Shown here: in pieces, positions 11,625 to 24,929 of the stretch | Numbering within the stretch: position 1 is the stretch's first letter | How the letters are laid out: every line of letters starts with the position of its first letter | Translations under genes and position numbers: made by a program | Source: Tamarix chinensis | Lineage: Eukaryota > Streptophyta > Magnoliopsida > Caryophyllales > Tamaricaceae | Length of the DNA stretch: 64,000 bases | Assembly (NCBI GenBank): GCA_030549775.1 | Contig: CM060174.1 | Span: 10,721,786 to 10,785,785, forward strand | Direction: 5' to 3' | Notes under the pieces: generated by a model | What the model was told of the DNA's origin: nothing | Database searches by the model: none | The model's input: only the letters and a program-made list of their open reading frames with translations

Positions 11625-11830
11625 CTTAGTGCGTCTTTGGTAAAGATGAAAGTAGTTTATAAGTTAGCTTATAAGTTATTAAATCTAGATTATTTAAAAA
11701 TAGTTTGGTTTGGCAAATAATTTTTTAGTAGTTTATAAGCTATTTTTTGAAGTTATGTTGAGTAGCTTATACCTTATAAATTTTCAACTATCTCATAAGC
11801 TTTCAACTAATTTTATTGAACATATTACAA
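11625..11830. mobile_element. Possible hAT-like MITE fragment
   Basis: GCGTCTTTGGTAAAGATGAA is followed by repeated TTATAAGTTAGCTTATAAGT words and inverted ATAAGCTTTCAACT words, a composition typical of plant hAT-type MITEs with a GTTTGGTAAA start. A matching right end was not found, so the element is partial or misclassified. Confidence 0.3.
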
Positions 11831-12464
11831 GTAAATTAAAATAATTATCAATTAACAACTACCATTTCTTAAAACATACACTTATAATCGTGCTCCCTTT
11901 TTTTTTCTATCTCATTAATAATGATGATGATAAAAGACAAGCCTTCAATAATATTAGTACTTTCTATAAATTATTTTTAGGAGTCAGATCTTCTTTCTTT
12001 TTATTTATTTTCTCTAGTCCTAACTAAAATTAGATCAGACTTATCTACTGATATAACCTAGTAACTCGCAGAGATCGAAGGCTTCGATTACTTAAAGAGA
12101 TCGATCACAGTAATGGGAAAGAAGGATCAATCGAGCTTGAGCAGTGTAACATTGATATATAGTTGAGAGAGAGAAGAGAGTAGTCCCAACTCAATGATCT
12201 ATCTCCTACCTATAGCCACATAAACAATAATCCAAAGAGGGAATTAATAGAAAAGAGAGTAAACATTGAAATAATAACTCCAACTGGCATGTGTAATAAA
12301 TTCTCTTGTTATTTAGTGTTGCGTTCTAAGATGAGAAGTAATGGCCCATATCATGTACTATAGTTTTATTTCATTACTCAAATCTCTCTAGTTTTCAAGG
12401 CATTAAATCTCTGTTATTATTCTACAGAGTAAACTTTAATTAATTAGTGCAACCACATATATAA

Positions 12465-12711
12465 TACTCTATCCGTATCGAAAATGAATTCATTATGTCA
12501 TTAAATTTTTGTATCAAAATGAAAGTCACTTAAAAAAGGTCAAATTCTATTTTTTATTTTTACCTGTACTTTTTTTATAATTATACATGCATTAAATGCT
12601 TTGTTATTTTTTCAATGAAGGGTCTTAATGTAATTTTAAGACTACTTTTATTGATTTCTTAAAAAGTGTGCAAAATGACAGAATAACTTTCTTTTTAATA
12701 CGGAGTTAGTA
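12465..12711. mobile_element. Stowaway-like (Tc1/mariner) MITE
   Basis: The element (12467-12709, 243 bp) has TA on both sides (12465-12466; 12710-12711). The left end is CTCTATCCGTATCGAAAA and the right end on the other strand is CTAACTCCGTATTAAAAA, a 9/12 match over the first 12 bases. Inside, ATGAATTCATTATGTCATT near the left and an inverted AATGACAGAATAACTTTC near the right are typical of the plant CTCCGT Stowaway families. Confidence 0.65.
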
Positions 12712-14948
12712 AATGTTTATTAGCATTTGTTGATGTTCTAATAGTAACTTCCATAAATTAAAATAAATTACACATTGATTACAAGCTACCAAAATCTAGT
12801 AAATACTTTCTGGAAAAAAATCTAGTAAATACTAGCATAAAAGAAGCAGATAGATATCAACATTTATATTCTATCTTTTGGCAAATGATAGTATAAGTAG
12901 AAAAATAATAAAAAAAGAACAAGTAAATTTTTTTTGACAAAACAAAATTTTGGAGAATCATAGTTTAACTTATTTAATTAAATTAGGACAATAAGCATAA
13001 TAGTCACATATGTCTTAGCATATCTTTTTCAAGATATTTTTCAAATATAAAAACAATTATATGTGGAAGAAGTAGGGGGAGAAAGTAGTTTATGAGTTGT
13101 TTTTTTTTTTTATAAAAAAAATCCCTTAGTGAAGAAGTAGTAACAAACTCAACCTATAGACAAACATTTCTTTACATCATAAAATGGGTAATTTCTTATG
13201 TAAACTCATTTCCCTTTATATATATTGTAACCTTCTACACCCTAAGGCTATTATTTGAACACGCCCTAATTGATTTATCTTTATAAGCCTTTTTTTCACC
13301 CCTTTCATTTTTTTACACCCCTTTGTACCTCTTCTCTCAACTCTCTCTTGTTTCAAATCTCTCTTCTCTCAATCATCTCTTTTCTTTTCCTCAAACAATT
13401 TTTAATACAAATTAAAGCTGAGAAAAAACAAAAAAAATTATGAAAAATTAGGATTTCATATGTTTTTGTTTTGTTTTTTATCTGTACAAAATACACCCAC
13501 ATCGTCTGGACTGTGCATTCGAAAGGGAGTCTAGGTGTGTGATAAATCAAGGGCCAAGATTAATCAATAGTGCAATAGGTGTGTAGTCGAGACACACTAT
13601 TTGAGTGATCGACAGAACGCTCAACCACACTACTTGGGCACTTGACATTTTCATCATTATTTGGTTCCTACATTTTTAGTTTTTTTGGAAAATGTTTTTG
13701 CCTATTTTTTATCAAAGAATCAATAAAAATATAATTAAAAAAATCAACTACAACAGATGTACATATTAATGTGCATATTCAAACAATCCAAATAACTAAA
13801 TAGTTTGAAGGAAAATTTTGAGAGAAGTCTAGTTCTCACCATTTTTTTTATTTTCTTTGTTATTTAAGAAAAAAAGTACAGATTTTGATCAAATATTAAC
13901 TAAAGTAAATTAAAAATATTTAATTTGTAGTTTGCTCCTTGTATTGAATTGAATAGATGAGTAAATTCAATATATTTTAGAGAGAAATGAGAAGAGAGGA
14001 AAGTAGTGAGAAGTGAGAGCCAAGGAAGTAAGAAAAAAAATGAGGGAAAAGATAGAAAAAAAGGGGTAATAAGGTGTCAACTTAAAATTTTTGGGTGTTT
14101 AAATAAAAGTCACATTTAAAATCTATACTCAGTCTCAAATGTGATTTACATGCAATTCTTACCATTAAATTACATAAAATACTAGTCACCATTAAATTCC
14201 AACAAAGTATGTAGGTTTAAATAGTACTTCTTTTATGTAAAAATGTTATTTTAATAATTTGTATATTTTTTTAGAACTAATAAAAGTAGTCTTAAAATTT
14301 TATTTACACCTCTCATTAAAAAACATCAAATCATTTAGAGCATAGATAAAAAAAATGAGGGTAAAAGTAACAATTTAGTTTTTAACCTTTTTTAAGTAAT
14401 TTGCTTTTTATTATATAAAAATGTGCTACTAGAAATGACTTAATCCTTTCATTTCCAAAATAAAGTTCTCTTAGATAGAAATTTTTGTTTAAAAAAAATT
14501 CTCGTTAGGTAAGTTAATATTTACTTTTATTTTTTACCCTTAATTTTTCTCTTTTTTTTATGCATTAATTGTTATATTATTTTTAATGAATGATATACTT
14601 GTAATATTAGATGTATATTTATTACCTCCTAAAATAGTATTAAATTGCTAAAAAAATCTTTACAAAACAAAGGGAGATTTTTTTATGAGTATTAAGAAGG
14701 GGGTTCATAAATACATTATGTAGTTTAAGATAGCTTGTCTCTAGCTAGTTGAATTTCGGACTTCGGTGGAAGACAAGTGGCATACGATCTCGAATATGGA
14801 GAGCCTTGACAATGTAAATCTATTTTGTGAATTAAGTTATAGGATGCTTGACTAAGCATTTGGAGATTTTAAATTATATTATTATATAATTTTTGTGAAT
14901 ATTTCATTAGTTGATAAAAGTACCATGTAGTTTGGGTTAAAATTTCTG
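12712..14948. other. AT-rich intergenic DNA
   Basis: No gene, tRNA or complete element is supported. A stretch at about 14220-14475 has words like AAAAATGTTATTTTAATA and TTTCCAAAATAAAGTTCTC that recall another worn Stowaway-type MITE, but I could not fix its ends. Confidence 0.4.
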
Positions 14949-15215
14949 TTGGCCACTTATCCAGATACATTTAGATTTCACAAGTTGGGAGATAGAATTA
15001 ATATGGGCTTGGTTCAACATATTAATAGGTACAGGATGAAAGGGTGGGAATGTGCACTAGTTCTCAAATGGGACAAATTATCTCATATTGTTGGTGAAGG
15101 CCTCACTACTGATATTATGAACTTTATGCTTGAAAAATGGCTCAATCCTATATTTGGAGTGGTTCATTTACATGTCACTCTTGGAAAAATGTTTGATATG
15201 GGTAGGAATATTTAG
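14949..15215 (+). other. Unrecognised short open frame
   Basis: An open stretch of about 88 codons, with internal words such as LKWDKLSHIVGEGLTTD and MLEKWLNPIFGVVHLH. Its composition is more protein-like than its AT-rich surroundings, but I recognise no family. The reading opens at a TTG rather than an ATG; the first ATG (15001) is internal. It could be an eroded exon or a transposon gag remnant. No function is proposed. Confidence 0.15.
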
Positions 15216-15533
15216 TTTAGGTGAGACATCACAATAAGTTTTATTTATAATATGATGGTAACCCCTCTCTCTTTAACCTTATTTTTTAGTCATTGGAATT
15301 TATTTCAACATGTTCTAAATTTTTGTGTTTTTCATATTTAGGAAAAATTAAGAGTAAATGTTGGGAAGAGTAAAGCATAAAACATGAAGATAAAGATCAT
15401 AACTAATTTTCATTTTTTAAGTAGCTAGACTACTAGAGTTTAAACCTTAAATAGTTGATGTATGGATTCTAGAATTTTCATAAAATACTACTATGCCTCC
15501 TATTTTAATTCATTTTTGAACCTATCATTTTTT

Positions 15534-15589
15534 ATCACACATCACACTCATCCTATTGAATTTTGATTTTGAAAAGTGTGATGTGTGAT
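15534..15589. repeat. Perfect 15-bp inverted repeat (hairpin)
   Basis: ATCACACATCACACT (15534-15548) is followed after 26 bases by its exact reverse complement (15575-15589). No element ends or gene are attached to it. Confidence 0.7.
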
Positions 15590-18100
15590 GATAATATAAC
15601 CCTCATAGTAACAAAATATGGAAGTGTTTGTGTGATTGTGAGGAATTAATCAAACTAGGGAAATGAAGATTATAAGTGTAAGAATTCTCTAGCTGTTGAT
15701 GTGAGAATGATTTAGTATTTCTAAAAGCTTAGTTATTTGAAAATAATGGTTTTAATGGGAAAATATGATTTGATGAATCATATGAGGGGTTTGAGAAGTT
15801 TTAAAGAAGATTTTATACTAAAGGTGGAAGTGTAATGCCCCATTTATCATATCCCTAATTAAGAATATAATCACAACTTGAAATGTTATGTTAATCTAAT
15901 CATAGAATTAATAGATAGATAACATATGTTGGATGTGTTAATTATGTGTATTTGGGTTAGGATGGAAAATGGATTAGGAAAATAAGGTTATAAATGATAG
16001 AAATAGGATTTTGGTACTAGGTGGTTGACTAGGGCTTACAGTTTAGATGACTGGGCTTTTAGGCTAAGACTGGTAACACTAGGTGGTTGGATGGATAATT
16101 GGTGGTTGGTTGAAGGTCTTTCAGGCTTCGACTAGAATAATTTTTTGTGTGTTTTTTTTTTTTATATATTTTTTTGGTTTTGTGGGTCCTTCATTTATCC
16201 TTTTTGACCTTCCCCGGACCTATCTTCATTTTGGGATCATATATTTACTTGTACCCTTGCCTTTTCCAAAATATTATTCATAATCACCTCTCACTCACTC
16301 TCTTACACACCATACCATCTCTCGTTACCTTTTTCATTCAAGTGTTGGAGAAGCAAAGTCATAGTCATCCCTTTTCTCTCTCCCCTTGCAAATTTCAACC
16401 ACCACCTCCCCCTCTTTATGCCTTATGCTTTAATTTCTTTATTCATTCCACCCTTGTACATTTTTGTTCTCTTCTCTCTCCTCACTTTTTAGTTGAATAT
16501 TTCCTAGTATGATTGAAGATCTTCAACCTTTCTCTTGATGTGGTGAGAGAACCGACCTCCTTCCTCACTCTTTTCTACATTTTCTTTCTTGGTTTTATTT
16601 CTATAATACTTTTTATATCCCCATTATAATTATTTAAGTATAAAGGTGTTAAATTTAGGATAATTTGAATTGGTTACTCTCTCATTATTTCTCTCTTTAG
16701 TGTGACATCTTCCCTTGTTGGGTATATCTATCTTTTCTTTTGATTTTAATTATAATTATTGTCTTTTCGTTTATTATAGTTGATTATAATTATTTTTTTG
16801 GCCTTTTTTTTTGTGTTTCTAAGGAGATTGAGGTATAGATGGGAGCTAGGGCTTGTGGTGCTTTCTTATTTTTGTAATTTTTCCTTTAAAAAGAGGTAAT
16901 CCATATGCTCCTACTAATGTGTAAATATCATGCATTAGCATGATATGGTTTGTGTGTTAAGTTTAGTTATGATTTTATGCTTTTCTTATCATTTTGTGAA
17001 GTATATGAATATGCCATGTTTGAAGTAATTTTTCTTATGTGTGTGACCATGTGATTTTATGTAAGATTAGGCTAAAATGGTATATTTTTAATATATGTAC
17101 AATAGCATGCTAGAATAGGGTTGTATATTGAAGAGCATGTATACACGTGTGGTAAGGGTGGCTCAACCAAGGGCTATTTTATCCTAGCTGAGACATCTTT
17201 TTGATAATTTTGAGTTTACCATTAGCTTCCTCACATGTTTTACTTAAAATATCATAAGTTATGTGTTGAGATTTGAGCATGTTTAGATATGTTTATAAGT
17301 GATTCAAGTTTACATTCTCTAGGGTTTTTTTTTTTTTTTACCATAATCTATAAGTTTTCAGCATGTATTCCTACTATGTGTTACATAGTATTGAGCATGA
17401 GAAGCATACAAAAAATGGTGCGGTAGATATGCATAATAAGAGTTTTATGTCATGGATGGGCTTCATTGTGATTTTGGGGGAAAATGATAATTTTGCTAGT
17501 TTTGAAGATTTTCCAGAATTATAATTTTATGTGAAAGTGTATATGTTAATGTTATTTATCCATTATATGAATTCTGTTTAATTCTAATGATAATTGCTAG
17601 TAAAGTGAAAATTTAATGAGTACATAATCTCTAAGGGCATTTTAATCATTTTCAATTAAGATGTGCCTCAGAGTGAATGATTGGATATAGGATGTCCATG
17701 TCCTTAATGGATTCCTGGGTTGACCTTAGTTTTGACTTAGACTTTGGCTTAGATTGTTAACCTTAAATTTGACTTTACTAATTGAAAAAAAGATTGTAAT
17801 ACTCCGAATATTTAAAAGCAAAGTTTAAATATTTAACCCTTAATTGAGATAATTTAATATTAGATTTTATTTATTTATTTATTTATTTTAAGACTCTTGA
17901 GTTACAAAGTAGATGGAATTATTTAATAAATTAAATATGATTATTTTTTTATCATTTTACCTTACTCTTTTATTTAAATAAATCACAAACCCATAATTTT
18001 TTTTATCAAAAGTATTATCTTAAATAAATACCTAAATTTGAGATAATTTAATTTTATATTTTTTTCAAAAATTAATTTTATCCTAATCCCTAATCCCAAT

Positions 18101-19500
18101 TTTAAAAAAAATTCTTTTTTTTTCTTTTTCTCCTTTCCCTTTTCTTTTTCTTTTTCTTCTTTTTCTCTTTTCATCCTTTTCTCCTTCCTTCTTTTCCTCC
18201 CTCATTTCTCCCTTGGGTTGGCTCAATCCCTCCCTTCTCCTTTCTCCCTTCTCCCATCGGGCTAGCCCATGCCCATCTTTCCCCCCTTCTTTCTCCTTTC
18301 TTTCCCCCTTTCCCACTTTGGGCTATCCCACTCCTCTCTCCCCCTTCTTTCTTTCTTTCTCCCACGATGGTTGACCCGCTCTCCCCCCTTCTCCTTCTTT
18401 TTCCCCCAGCCCTCTTCCCCTTTCTTCTTCCCCTACACCCCCAAACCAAACACCTACTTACCCTCCTTGCCCACCTTTCCCCTGTGCCTACACCCCTGCT
18501 TGCGCTACCACTGACCATGCTTGCACCGCCCTCCCCCTATCGTCCTTCCTTTCTATTTTTAACCCAGCAAAACCTGGTCCCCCTTCCCCACATGCCAGCT
18601 CCTCTTTTGTCCTTGTCACCTACCATGTCCAACATGCGACAGCTGCAACACCCCCTTTTAGCACCACCTACCCCACTGCCCCTCCCTCTCTTCTCTTCTT
18701 TTTCTTCTTCTTCCCCTACTCTCTGCCTCACTTCCCCTTCGAGCCTCCCTCTCCCAGCTAAATCTCTCTTCCTTTCTTCCCTTATTCTCCCCTATTTTTC
18801 CTTCACTAATCACACACCATCCCTCTATCACCTCTTCCACCCAACCAGCCACCACGCCACCCTCCTCCTACATCCTACACCCCCTCTATCGCCCTAAGTC
18901 ACTGACACTAACCACCCTACAAGCTACCCTCTCCCTTCTTCCTCTTTCCCTCATTAGACCCCCTACACTGCCACCTTATCCTCCTCTCCTCCTCCCTTCT
19001 ACTACCACTTCAGCCTCCCCTTAACCGCCAAACACCGCCCCTCCACCTATCCTGAGCCACCTGCCCCTCTCCCTTCCTTTCTCTTCTTCTTTCCCCTTCC
19101 TTCCTCTTCTCCCTCCTTTTGCTAAACCCTCTTCCCGTAGCCACCGTTGTCGTCTATACTTCCCCTAATCCACCACACTTCAACCTGCAACCACCCCCTA
19201 CACCCTACCTCACACTCGCAACCATCACACACCCCCTACACCAGCCGCCCCTTCTCTTCCTTTTTGTATACTTTTATTATCTTTTCTTCCTCTCCCTCCC
19301 TACTTGACACCTCCCTTCCTGCATCCCACACTGCCACTTCTACCACCTGCGAGTTGCCTGCACCAAACCCCCAACACCCAGCCACCTCCTCCCTCACCCT
19401 AGCACCTAACAACCACCACACATACCTCTCCACCACCTCACCCAATCCCTTCACACTCCCCTCCCTCCCCTCCCTCCTTATTCCTCCCCTTCGTCCAAAA
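18101..19500 (+). repeat. 1.4-kb pyrimidine-rich tract in LTR
   Basis: Almost only C and T on the plus strand, with short CCA and CTT words. The long open frames here (Pro/Ser/Leu-rich on plus, Arg/Gly/Glu-rich on minus) follow from composition and are not genes. The other family B and A LTRs have the same tract at the same relative place. Confidence 0.75.
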
Positions 19501-20186
19501 TGCATGGTTCACGCTACATGGTAGCGTGAGTTATGCCATGTATTTTTGGTATATATTTAACCCATATTAAGGTTTAAGACCATTTACTAATGTTATATTT
19601 AATAAATATTTTTAATAAAAATTATTCTTTTATTTATCTAGTATTAATATGTTACATGTGATATTATTTTTAGGTACAATTTATATTAAACGGCGCTTAG
19701 GCATTTTAAACCGGGGATATCAATTAAGGTTGGTTTGGTTGAGAATAAGGAAATTGTTATACTCACTAAAATGTGTGGATTATCGTATACTAGAACATCA
19801 GAATTTTTGGAGCGTGATTTATGTAAAAATATGGTGTGACTTTCTAATTCCATGATTATTATGTTGCCTTACTTATGGTGTGATATGTGTAAAAGGGATG
19901 ACTAAGAAAATGGGGATGATGCTAATGATAAGTGTTAGGTGCATATGCATGCCAGGATAAGAGAGTATGGACTTCTATAATGGAATAGAACTAATAGGAG
20001 CCTAGGGAAAATTTGGTCTTTTGGACACCTCTAGGTGTTTAAACCTAAGCGGGGTGCCTAATGTGTTAGGGATGCTATTAAGAGTGGAGATATAGGTTTG
20101 GTAGATTATAAATGTATGTGATAGTGGACATATTAATATTTTAGGGTCTAGGGGTATTTTAGTAAATTTTATGGTATGATGAGTTT

Positions 20187-20690
20187 TGACCATCTCTCAG
20201 AGAAAAAAGAACGAATGGATCTTTTAGGATTCCTAAGAAGTTCTTTGAATTCTTTTGGAAGCATATGATTGTTAATCTGCTTCTCACTTTCCGTGAATAG
20301 GCGAGACATTGAGGAATATCCAAAAAGGCATTTTGGGAATCGGTTCTATTGATTCTAACAATAGATTGCAGAGTTGATCATTTCGACCTTTCAATTTATA
20401 AATGTGAATCCCGGACCTATTAATGGGGATATTTCTGAAACTCACAAAGAAAAAAGGAAGTGAATTAGATAAAAAGAGAAGCAACTTGGACAAAAAGAAA
20501 TGAAGTAACTTAGAAAAATCTTTTTTGTCCTTAGACCAATCAATCAAATATTGATTAATACGTAATCGATAGAACACTACCTGAAAACAACTCTTCTACT
20601 CAGAAACGAAATGTTCCAAATTTTCTTGGAAATTCTTGCTCCTATTGTACCATTTGTATCTATATGCATCAAGATCCCGAATGACGATAA
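20187..20690 (-). pseudogene. ycf2: Rearranged plastid ycf2 insertion (NUPT)
   Basis: On the minus strand two pieces of chloroplast ycf2 are joined in the wrong order. The upper piece (about 20690-20350) reads [24 protein letters not shown], then one in-frame TAG, then [20 protein letters not shown] and [10 protein letters not shown], about residues 850-980 of Ycf2. The lower piece (about 20345-20187), one frame away, reads [17 protein letters not shown] and [11 protein letters not shown], from about residue 480-530. The junction lies near 20341-20352 at a GAATC-like word. Neither piece is functional. It interrupts the surrounding LTR, so it came after the LTR or with its repair. Confidence 0.9.
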
Positions 20691-20913
20691 ATACAATACA
20701 TGTGATGGTTAAGAAATAAGTGGTACTAGGAATAATAATAAGGGTTTTGTGGTGTTGGTAGTACATGGTTGGGCATGAGTATTAGTATTTTATGGCCTAA
20801 GGGCATTTTAGTAATTTGGCATGTGCAATGGAATTCAACTTAATAAGCATACATGATAAAAGGTAGAGGGTGCTATGTATGGAAATGGGGTTGTTGAGGT
20901 GTTAACGATAAAT

Positions 20914-21355
20914 GTTTGGGGTATAAATGGTGAAATATATGGAATAGGTATAGTTTGGTAATTTTGGAGGTGTAAGGGTGAAGGTACTAGTAAATGTGCA
21001 TGCTAAGTGTTAAATGGTGATTATGTGTAGAGATAAGATTTGGTGGTGCTAGTACTTCATGTTTGGGTGTAAATGGGGATATATATAAAATAGGGGTATT
21101 TTGGTAATTTTAGAGGTGTAAGGGTGAAGGTACTAAGAAATGTACATGCCAAGTGTTAAAGGATGCTTATGTGTGGAGACAAGGTTTGGTGGGACTAGTA
21201 TATCATGTTTGGGTATAAATATTCGTAATATATGGAATATGGGTACTTTGGTAATTTTGGGGATGCAAGGGTTATTATACTAGTAAATGTACATGCTAAG
21301 TTTTAAAGGGTGACTATGTGTGGAAGTAAGGATATGGTTAAGGCTAAGGTTTGTT
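20914..21355 (+). repeat. 147-bp tandem repeat, three copies
   Basis: Units start TTTGGG.GTATAAAT at 20914, TTTGGGTGTAAAT at 21062 and TTTGGGTATAAAT at 21208, so the spacing is 148 and 146 bp. Each contains one TTTGGTAATTTT word, AAGGGTGAAGGTACTA or a variant, and TATGTGTGGAGA or a variant. Confidence 0.7.
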
Positions 21356-22519
21356 GTGATTTATTTGTTTATGGGTGTAATGATATGTGTTGTGTATTTA
21401 TATGTGAATGTGGACTAAATATGTGTGTAATGCAGCTTGCTTTGTAAGGAGCTAAGGTATGTTGTGTATGATTTATGATATATGTAATATGGGTGACATG
21501 ACTTTTTATTTATGACATGATCTTATATATGGTTGCTATAGTATGATATACATGCTTAGAGTCCTTAGGGGATTTTGAGAGGTTGTAGTGATTTAAAAGA
21601 AATAAAGAGGTTGCAGTGAGTAAGAAGAAGTGGAGAAATAGCCTAAGTATATTGTGACATATGGGAGGTAAAATAAAGGAAGAAAATAATAAAATGAAAG
21701 GTTAGAATAAAATCTTGTATGGAAAGTGTAAGTCTTACATGCGGTGTTTAGTATTTGCATAGGGGAAAATTTTATGTGGGAAAAGTTAGTTTAAGGTTTA
21801 AACATGGGGAGGAAAGAGTGCTTTGGGTAACCAAACTATTTGGGAAGGATATAGTATATGGGTCGGTAGAAGTGTGCATGTGAGCCTAACTAGGGTTCTT
21901 GGTGGAAAACCCTAAGTATGGAGTGTTATAGGAGAATTTATAGAGGTCGGTTGGAATTTGGGTTGAGATTAGGAGTGTGTCTTATGAAGTATGAAAGTTA
22001 AGTGAAAAGGATGGTGCAAAAGAAAAGAGGAGTATTAGGGTTTCAGGGTGACCAATTAGGGTTCCTTATCACATGTGGAAGATGGAGAGTAGGGTTATGA
22101 TGTTTGGAGTGGGTCGAGTGGAGTGATGGTGTTGGAATCAAAGGGGAGTATGGGCTATGTTTGAAAAAGAGAGGCTAGGGCCACATAGGCCAGACTGGGG
22201 TTTTCAAGGGAAAACCCTAGTAAGCGATGGTGAGCTTAGGTGGAGAAATGGGAAAGTGAGCCTTGACCCACATGCATGAGAGATTTTTTATTCATGGTGA
22301 GTAGGGTGGAAGGCGAAATAGAGGTCTTAGAGTATTGGGGAATGTAGAGGTCCCAAGCTATAGGGTCGGGTCATTTAGGAAGTCTGGGATGGAAGTATGG
22401 TAATGAGTTGGGAGTCCATTGGGGGCATGCATGTCTAGTTGAGGTTTACTTGTGGAATAAGACATGAATAAAACACTAATTACTTAAAGTAAAAGATGAT
22501 TGAGCCGGGCCCAGGTTAG

Positions 22520-22960
22520 GATGATTTCCGTTCCACCGGCTATAACGGTGGCTAGGAGCATTCTGCCTTGGAGGCCGTTCCACCGGTTATAATAGTAGTC
22601 AGGAGCGTTTTTCCTTGGAGTAGTTTTTTTTGTTCCATTGGCTATAATAGTAGGGGTTCTAAGTTCGATAAACTAAACCTTGTATGATAATAAATCATGG
22701 GAAATACACTAATTACTTATAGTGAAACACCATGTGGTTTGGGGCTAGGTTAGGATGATTTCCGTTCCACCGACTATAATAGTGGCCAGGTGAGTTATAT
22801 CCTAGAGTAGTGTTTCCGTTCTACCAGCTATAATAGTGGTCAGGTGCATTGTGCCCCTAGAGTATTTGTTTCCGTTCCACCAACTATAATAGTGGCCAAG
22901 TGCATTTTGCCCTGAAGTAGTTGTTTCCGTTCCATCGGCCATAATAGTGGGATTCCTGTA
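22520..22960 (+). repeat. TATAATAGTGG motif array (7 copies)
   Basis: Seven copies close to CCACCGGCTATAATAGTGG, spaced about 45-60 bp, in two blocks. The last copy of each block is followed by GGGGTTCT or GGGATTCCTGTACTCACATGG. Links between copies contain AGGAGCGTTTTTCCTTGGAG-like text. Confidence 0.8.
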
Positions 22961-23517
22961 CTCACATGGATATAATTCGAGAAATGTGTAAAGATGAATC
23001 TAATGGCTAATTAAGACACTCATGCTTAAATACAATAGCGATGAATGAACTAATATGTCTTACAGATGTGTGCAGCTATTCGAGTGATTATGGTATTTTA
23101 GATGATGTATGTGCACTCCCATGATTACATGTTCGATGTATTACATCTGATGGGTTGTTTATGAGCCTTACATGTTTGTCTTATATAAAGGGTTTCTCAG
23201 TACCATAGTATTGAAGGGAGTTCTTTCTTGGTCCCCTACCTACTCAATAAGCAATACCTTTTGTAGGTTAGACCGCATGCTACCTTCGGGATTGAGGGTG
23301 TAGGGTTATGTGGAGCCACTGACCCGTGTTTCAAACTGGAAAGTATTTATGTGTCTTTCATAAAAAAAAAGTGTGTTTCTTTTCTACTAATAGTTTCTTT
23401 GTAACCACAATTAGTGGATTTTTTCCTTGGAAGGAGAGTTCACCTTCCTAATTATTATGCTACTCTGATTTGTAAAATGTTTCTTGGAATTTAATTAAAG
23501 TATGTTTCTAACCTTAT

Positions 23518-23563
23518 CATTTAGTAGAGGATCGATGGAAGGAAACTGATTTGGTACTTAGTG
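23518..23563 (+). other. Conserved LTR 3' hairpin (worn)
   Basis: CATTTAGTAGAGG (23518-23530) against TTGGTACTTAGTG (23551-23563) pairs at about 10 of 13 positions with a 20-nt loop, 91 bp before the LTR end. Confidence 0.45.
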
Positions 23564-24929
23564 TAGCGGTAACACCTCAGAGTTTATTGTACTTGCTGTC
23601 GTATAAAACTTTTAAAAACAAAATTTTTTAATAGTAAATTTTGGGGATGTTACAAAAAGGGTTAAATACGAAATTGAAAATTTAGTGCATTGAGTGACAT
23701 TTTATGATCACCTTACTAAGATAGTAATATTTAAAGTTAAAGAACTTGAGATTTAGAAATGGTGTCTCATTAGGGTTAGCTATAGTAGAGATGATGTAGG
23801 AGCCCTCAATTGATTTAATGGTTTCATAGGATGCTTTAGCATTTCGACTAAGGTTCTAGTCTATTCTATCGGTAACCTATGGGCCCTAAATTAAGTATTG
23901 ATACTTAAGAATTAGGTGTCCTAATATGGGAGGATATTGTGTCGCCTTGTTGTAATAACATGATAGGAGTAATTGGCTTGCCTCTAGGTTTTGAAGGTTA
24001 ATAGTGTTGTGTTTCTTGTGTTCTTATATAACCGAGATATGTGAATGTCCTTGAATCATGATTGTATTCCCTTGAGTAATTTAAAATGGAATTAAATCTT
24101 GTATGAAGATTGAATTAGATGGTTTGGTGGTTGCCTCTATGAGCTACTTAGTTTTTGTATGTTGGTTTGGTAATTACCTCAGTGTATTACTTGGTTTTCG
24201 TATGTTTGTTTGATAGTTGTCTCTATGCACTTTTTTTATATAGTATATTGGTTGGTAATTATTTTAGTTTTTTCTTCTTATATTTATGAGCATTATTAGG
24301 GTAGTTATTGAAAAAGGCCTTAATGATGGTTTGGTGTCTTCCCTTTCATGGGACACCCTTAATATAATTGGATTCATGAAAACATCATAATATAGACAAG
24401 TTTGATGTGATGAGCATGTGGCATATGGTATGATATGACTTATGGCATGAATATGGTATTTAGATCTAGTATTTATATTAAATGGTTTAGGCCATGATTC
24501 TCTTATGACACTTTCTATGTGTTTCATATGACATTTACATGATTAATATTATGTAGTGGGTTTACTTAATACTTCTAATACCTAGAATTATTTTAACCAT
24601 AATTACTATATAATTGAGCTCGTAAGCCACTATAAAAAAAATAGACCATGGTTTTTTAAGCCATTTATATTAAATTGAGCTTTTTGACACTTGTTTCATT
24701 CATTTATAGGAAATTGAGCTTTTACATGAATTCTTCGATTATGTTGTTTTCACACATTTTGACTCAATCTAAAATTATCGCTATAACACCCCAAAAATTA
24801 GGCCTATAATGTGTGAAAATTCATATTCTTGACGATCATTTGATTGCATTTGATCTTCTTATGGAAATATATTTTAAGTTTGATTTGCAAAGGGTTTAGA
24901 AAAGGAAAAAAAAAGGTTTTCTAGTGCAC

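Larger units (their letters stand above)
17795..23654 (+). mobile_element. Giant LTR, family B, 5860 bp with a plastid insertion
   Basis: It starts TGTAATACTCCG (17795) and ends TTTTGGGGATGTTACA (23654). In order it holds an AT-rich start, a 1.4-kb pyrimidine-rich tract, a plastid ycf2 insertion (about 0.5 kb), a 147-bp tandem repeat, a TATAATAGTGG motif array and the terminal hairpin. Without the plastid piece it is about 5.35 kb, matching LTR 34780-40196. The flanks AAGAT / AAAAG do not make a convincing duplication. No coding domain is present. Confidence 0.7.

Noticed and set aside
15801..15830. Similarity of the left flank of LTR 15831 with its right flank (51893-51920)
   Set aside because: GA.GATTTTATA..CTA is shared but with gaps and in AT-rich text; too long and imperfect for a target duplication, so not used as evidence.
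18171..19524. Long Pro/Ser/Leu-rich or Arg/Gly-rich open frames
   Set aside because: They overlap on both strands and several frames of a C/T-only tract; low complexity with no domain. The same holds for 27300-28600, 35070-36300, 42840-43870 and 62450-63900.
20284..20577. 97-codon minus-strand frame as a real gene
   Set aside because: It is a fragment of plastid ycf2 without the rest of the gene, broken by a stop upstream and a wrong junction downstream.
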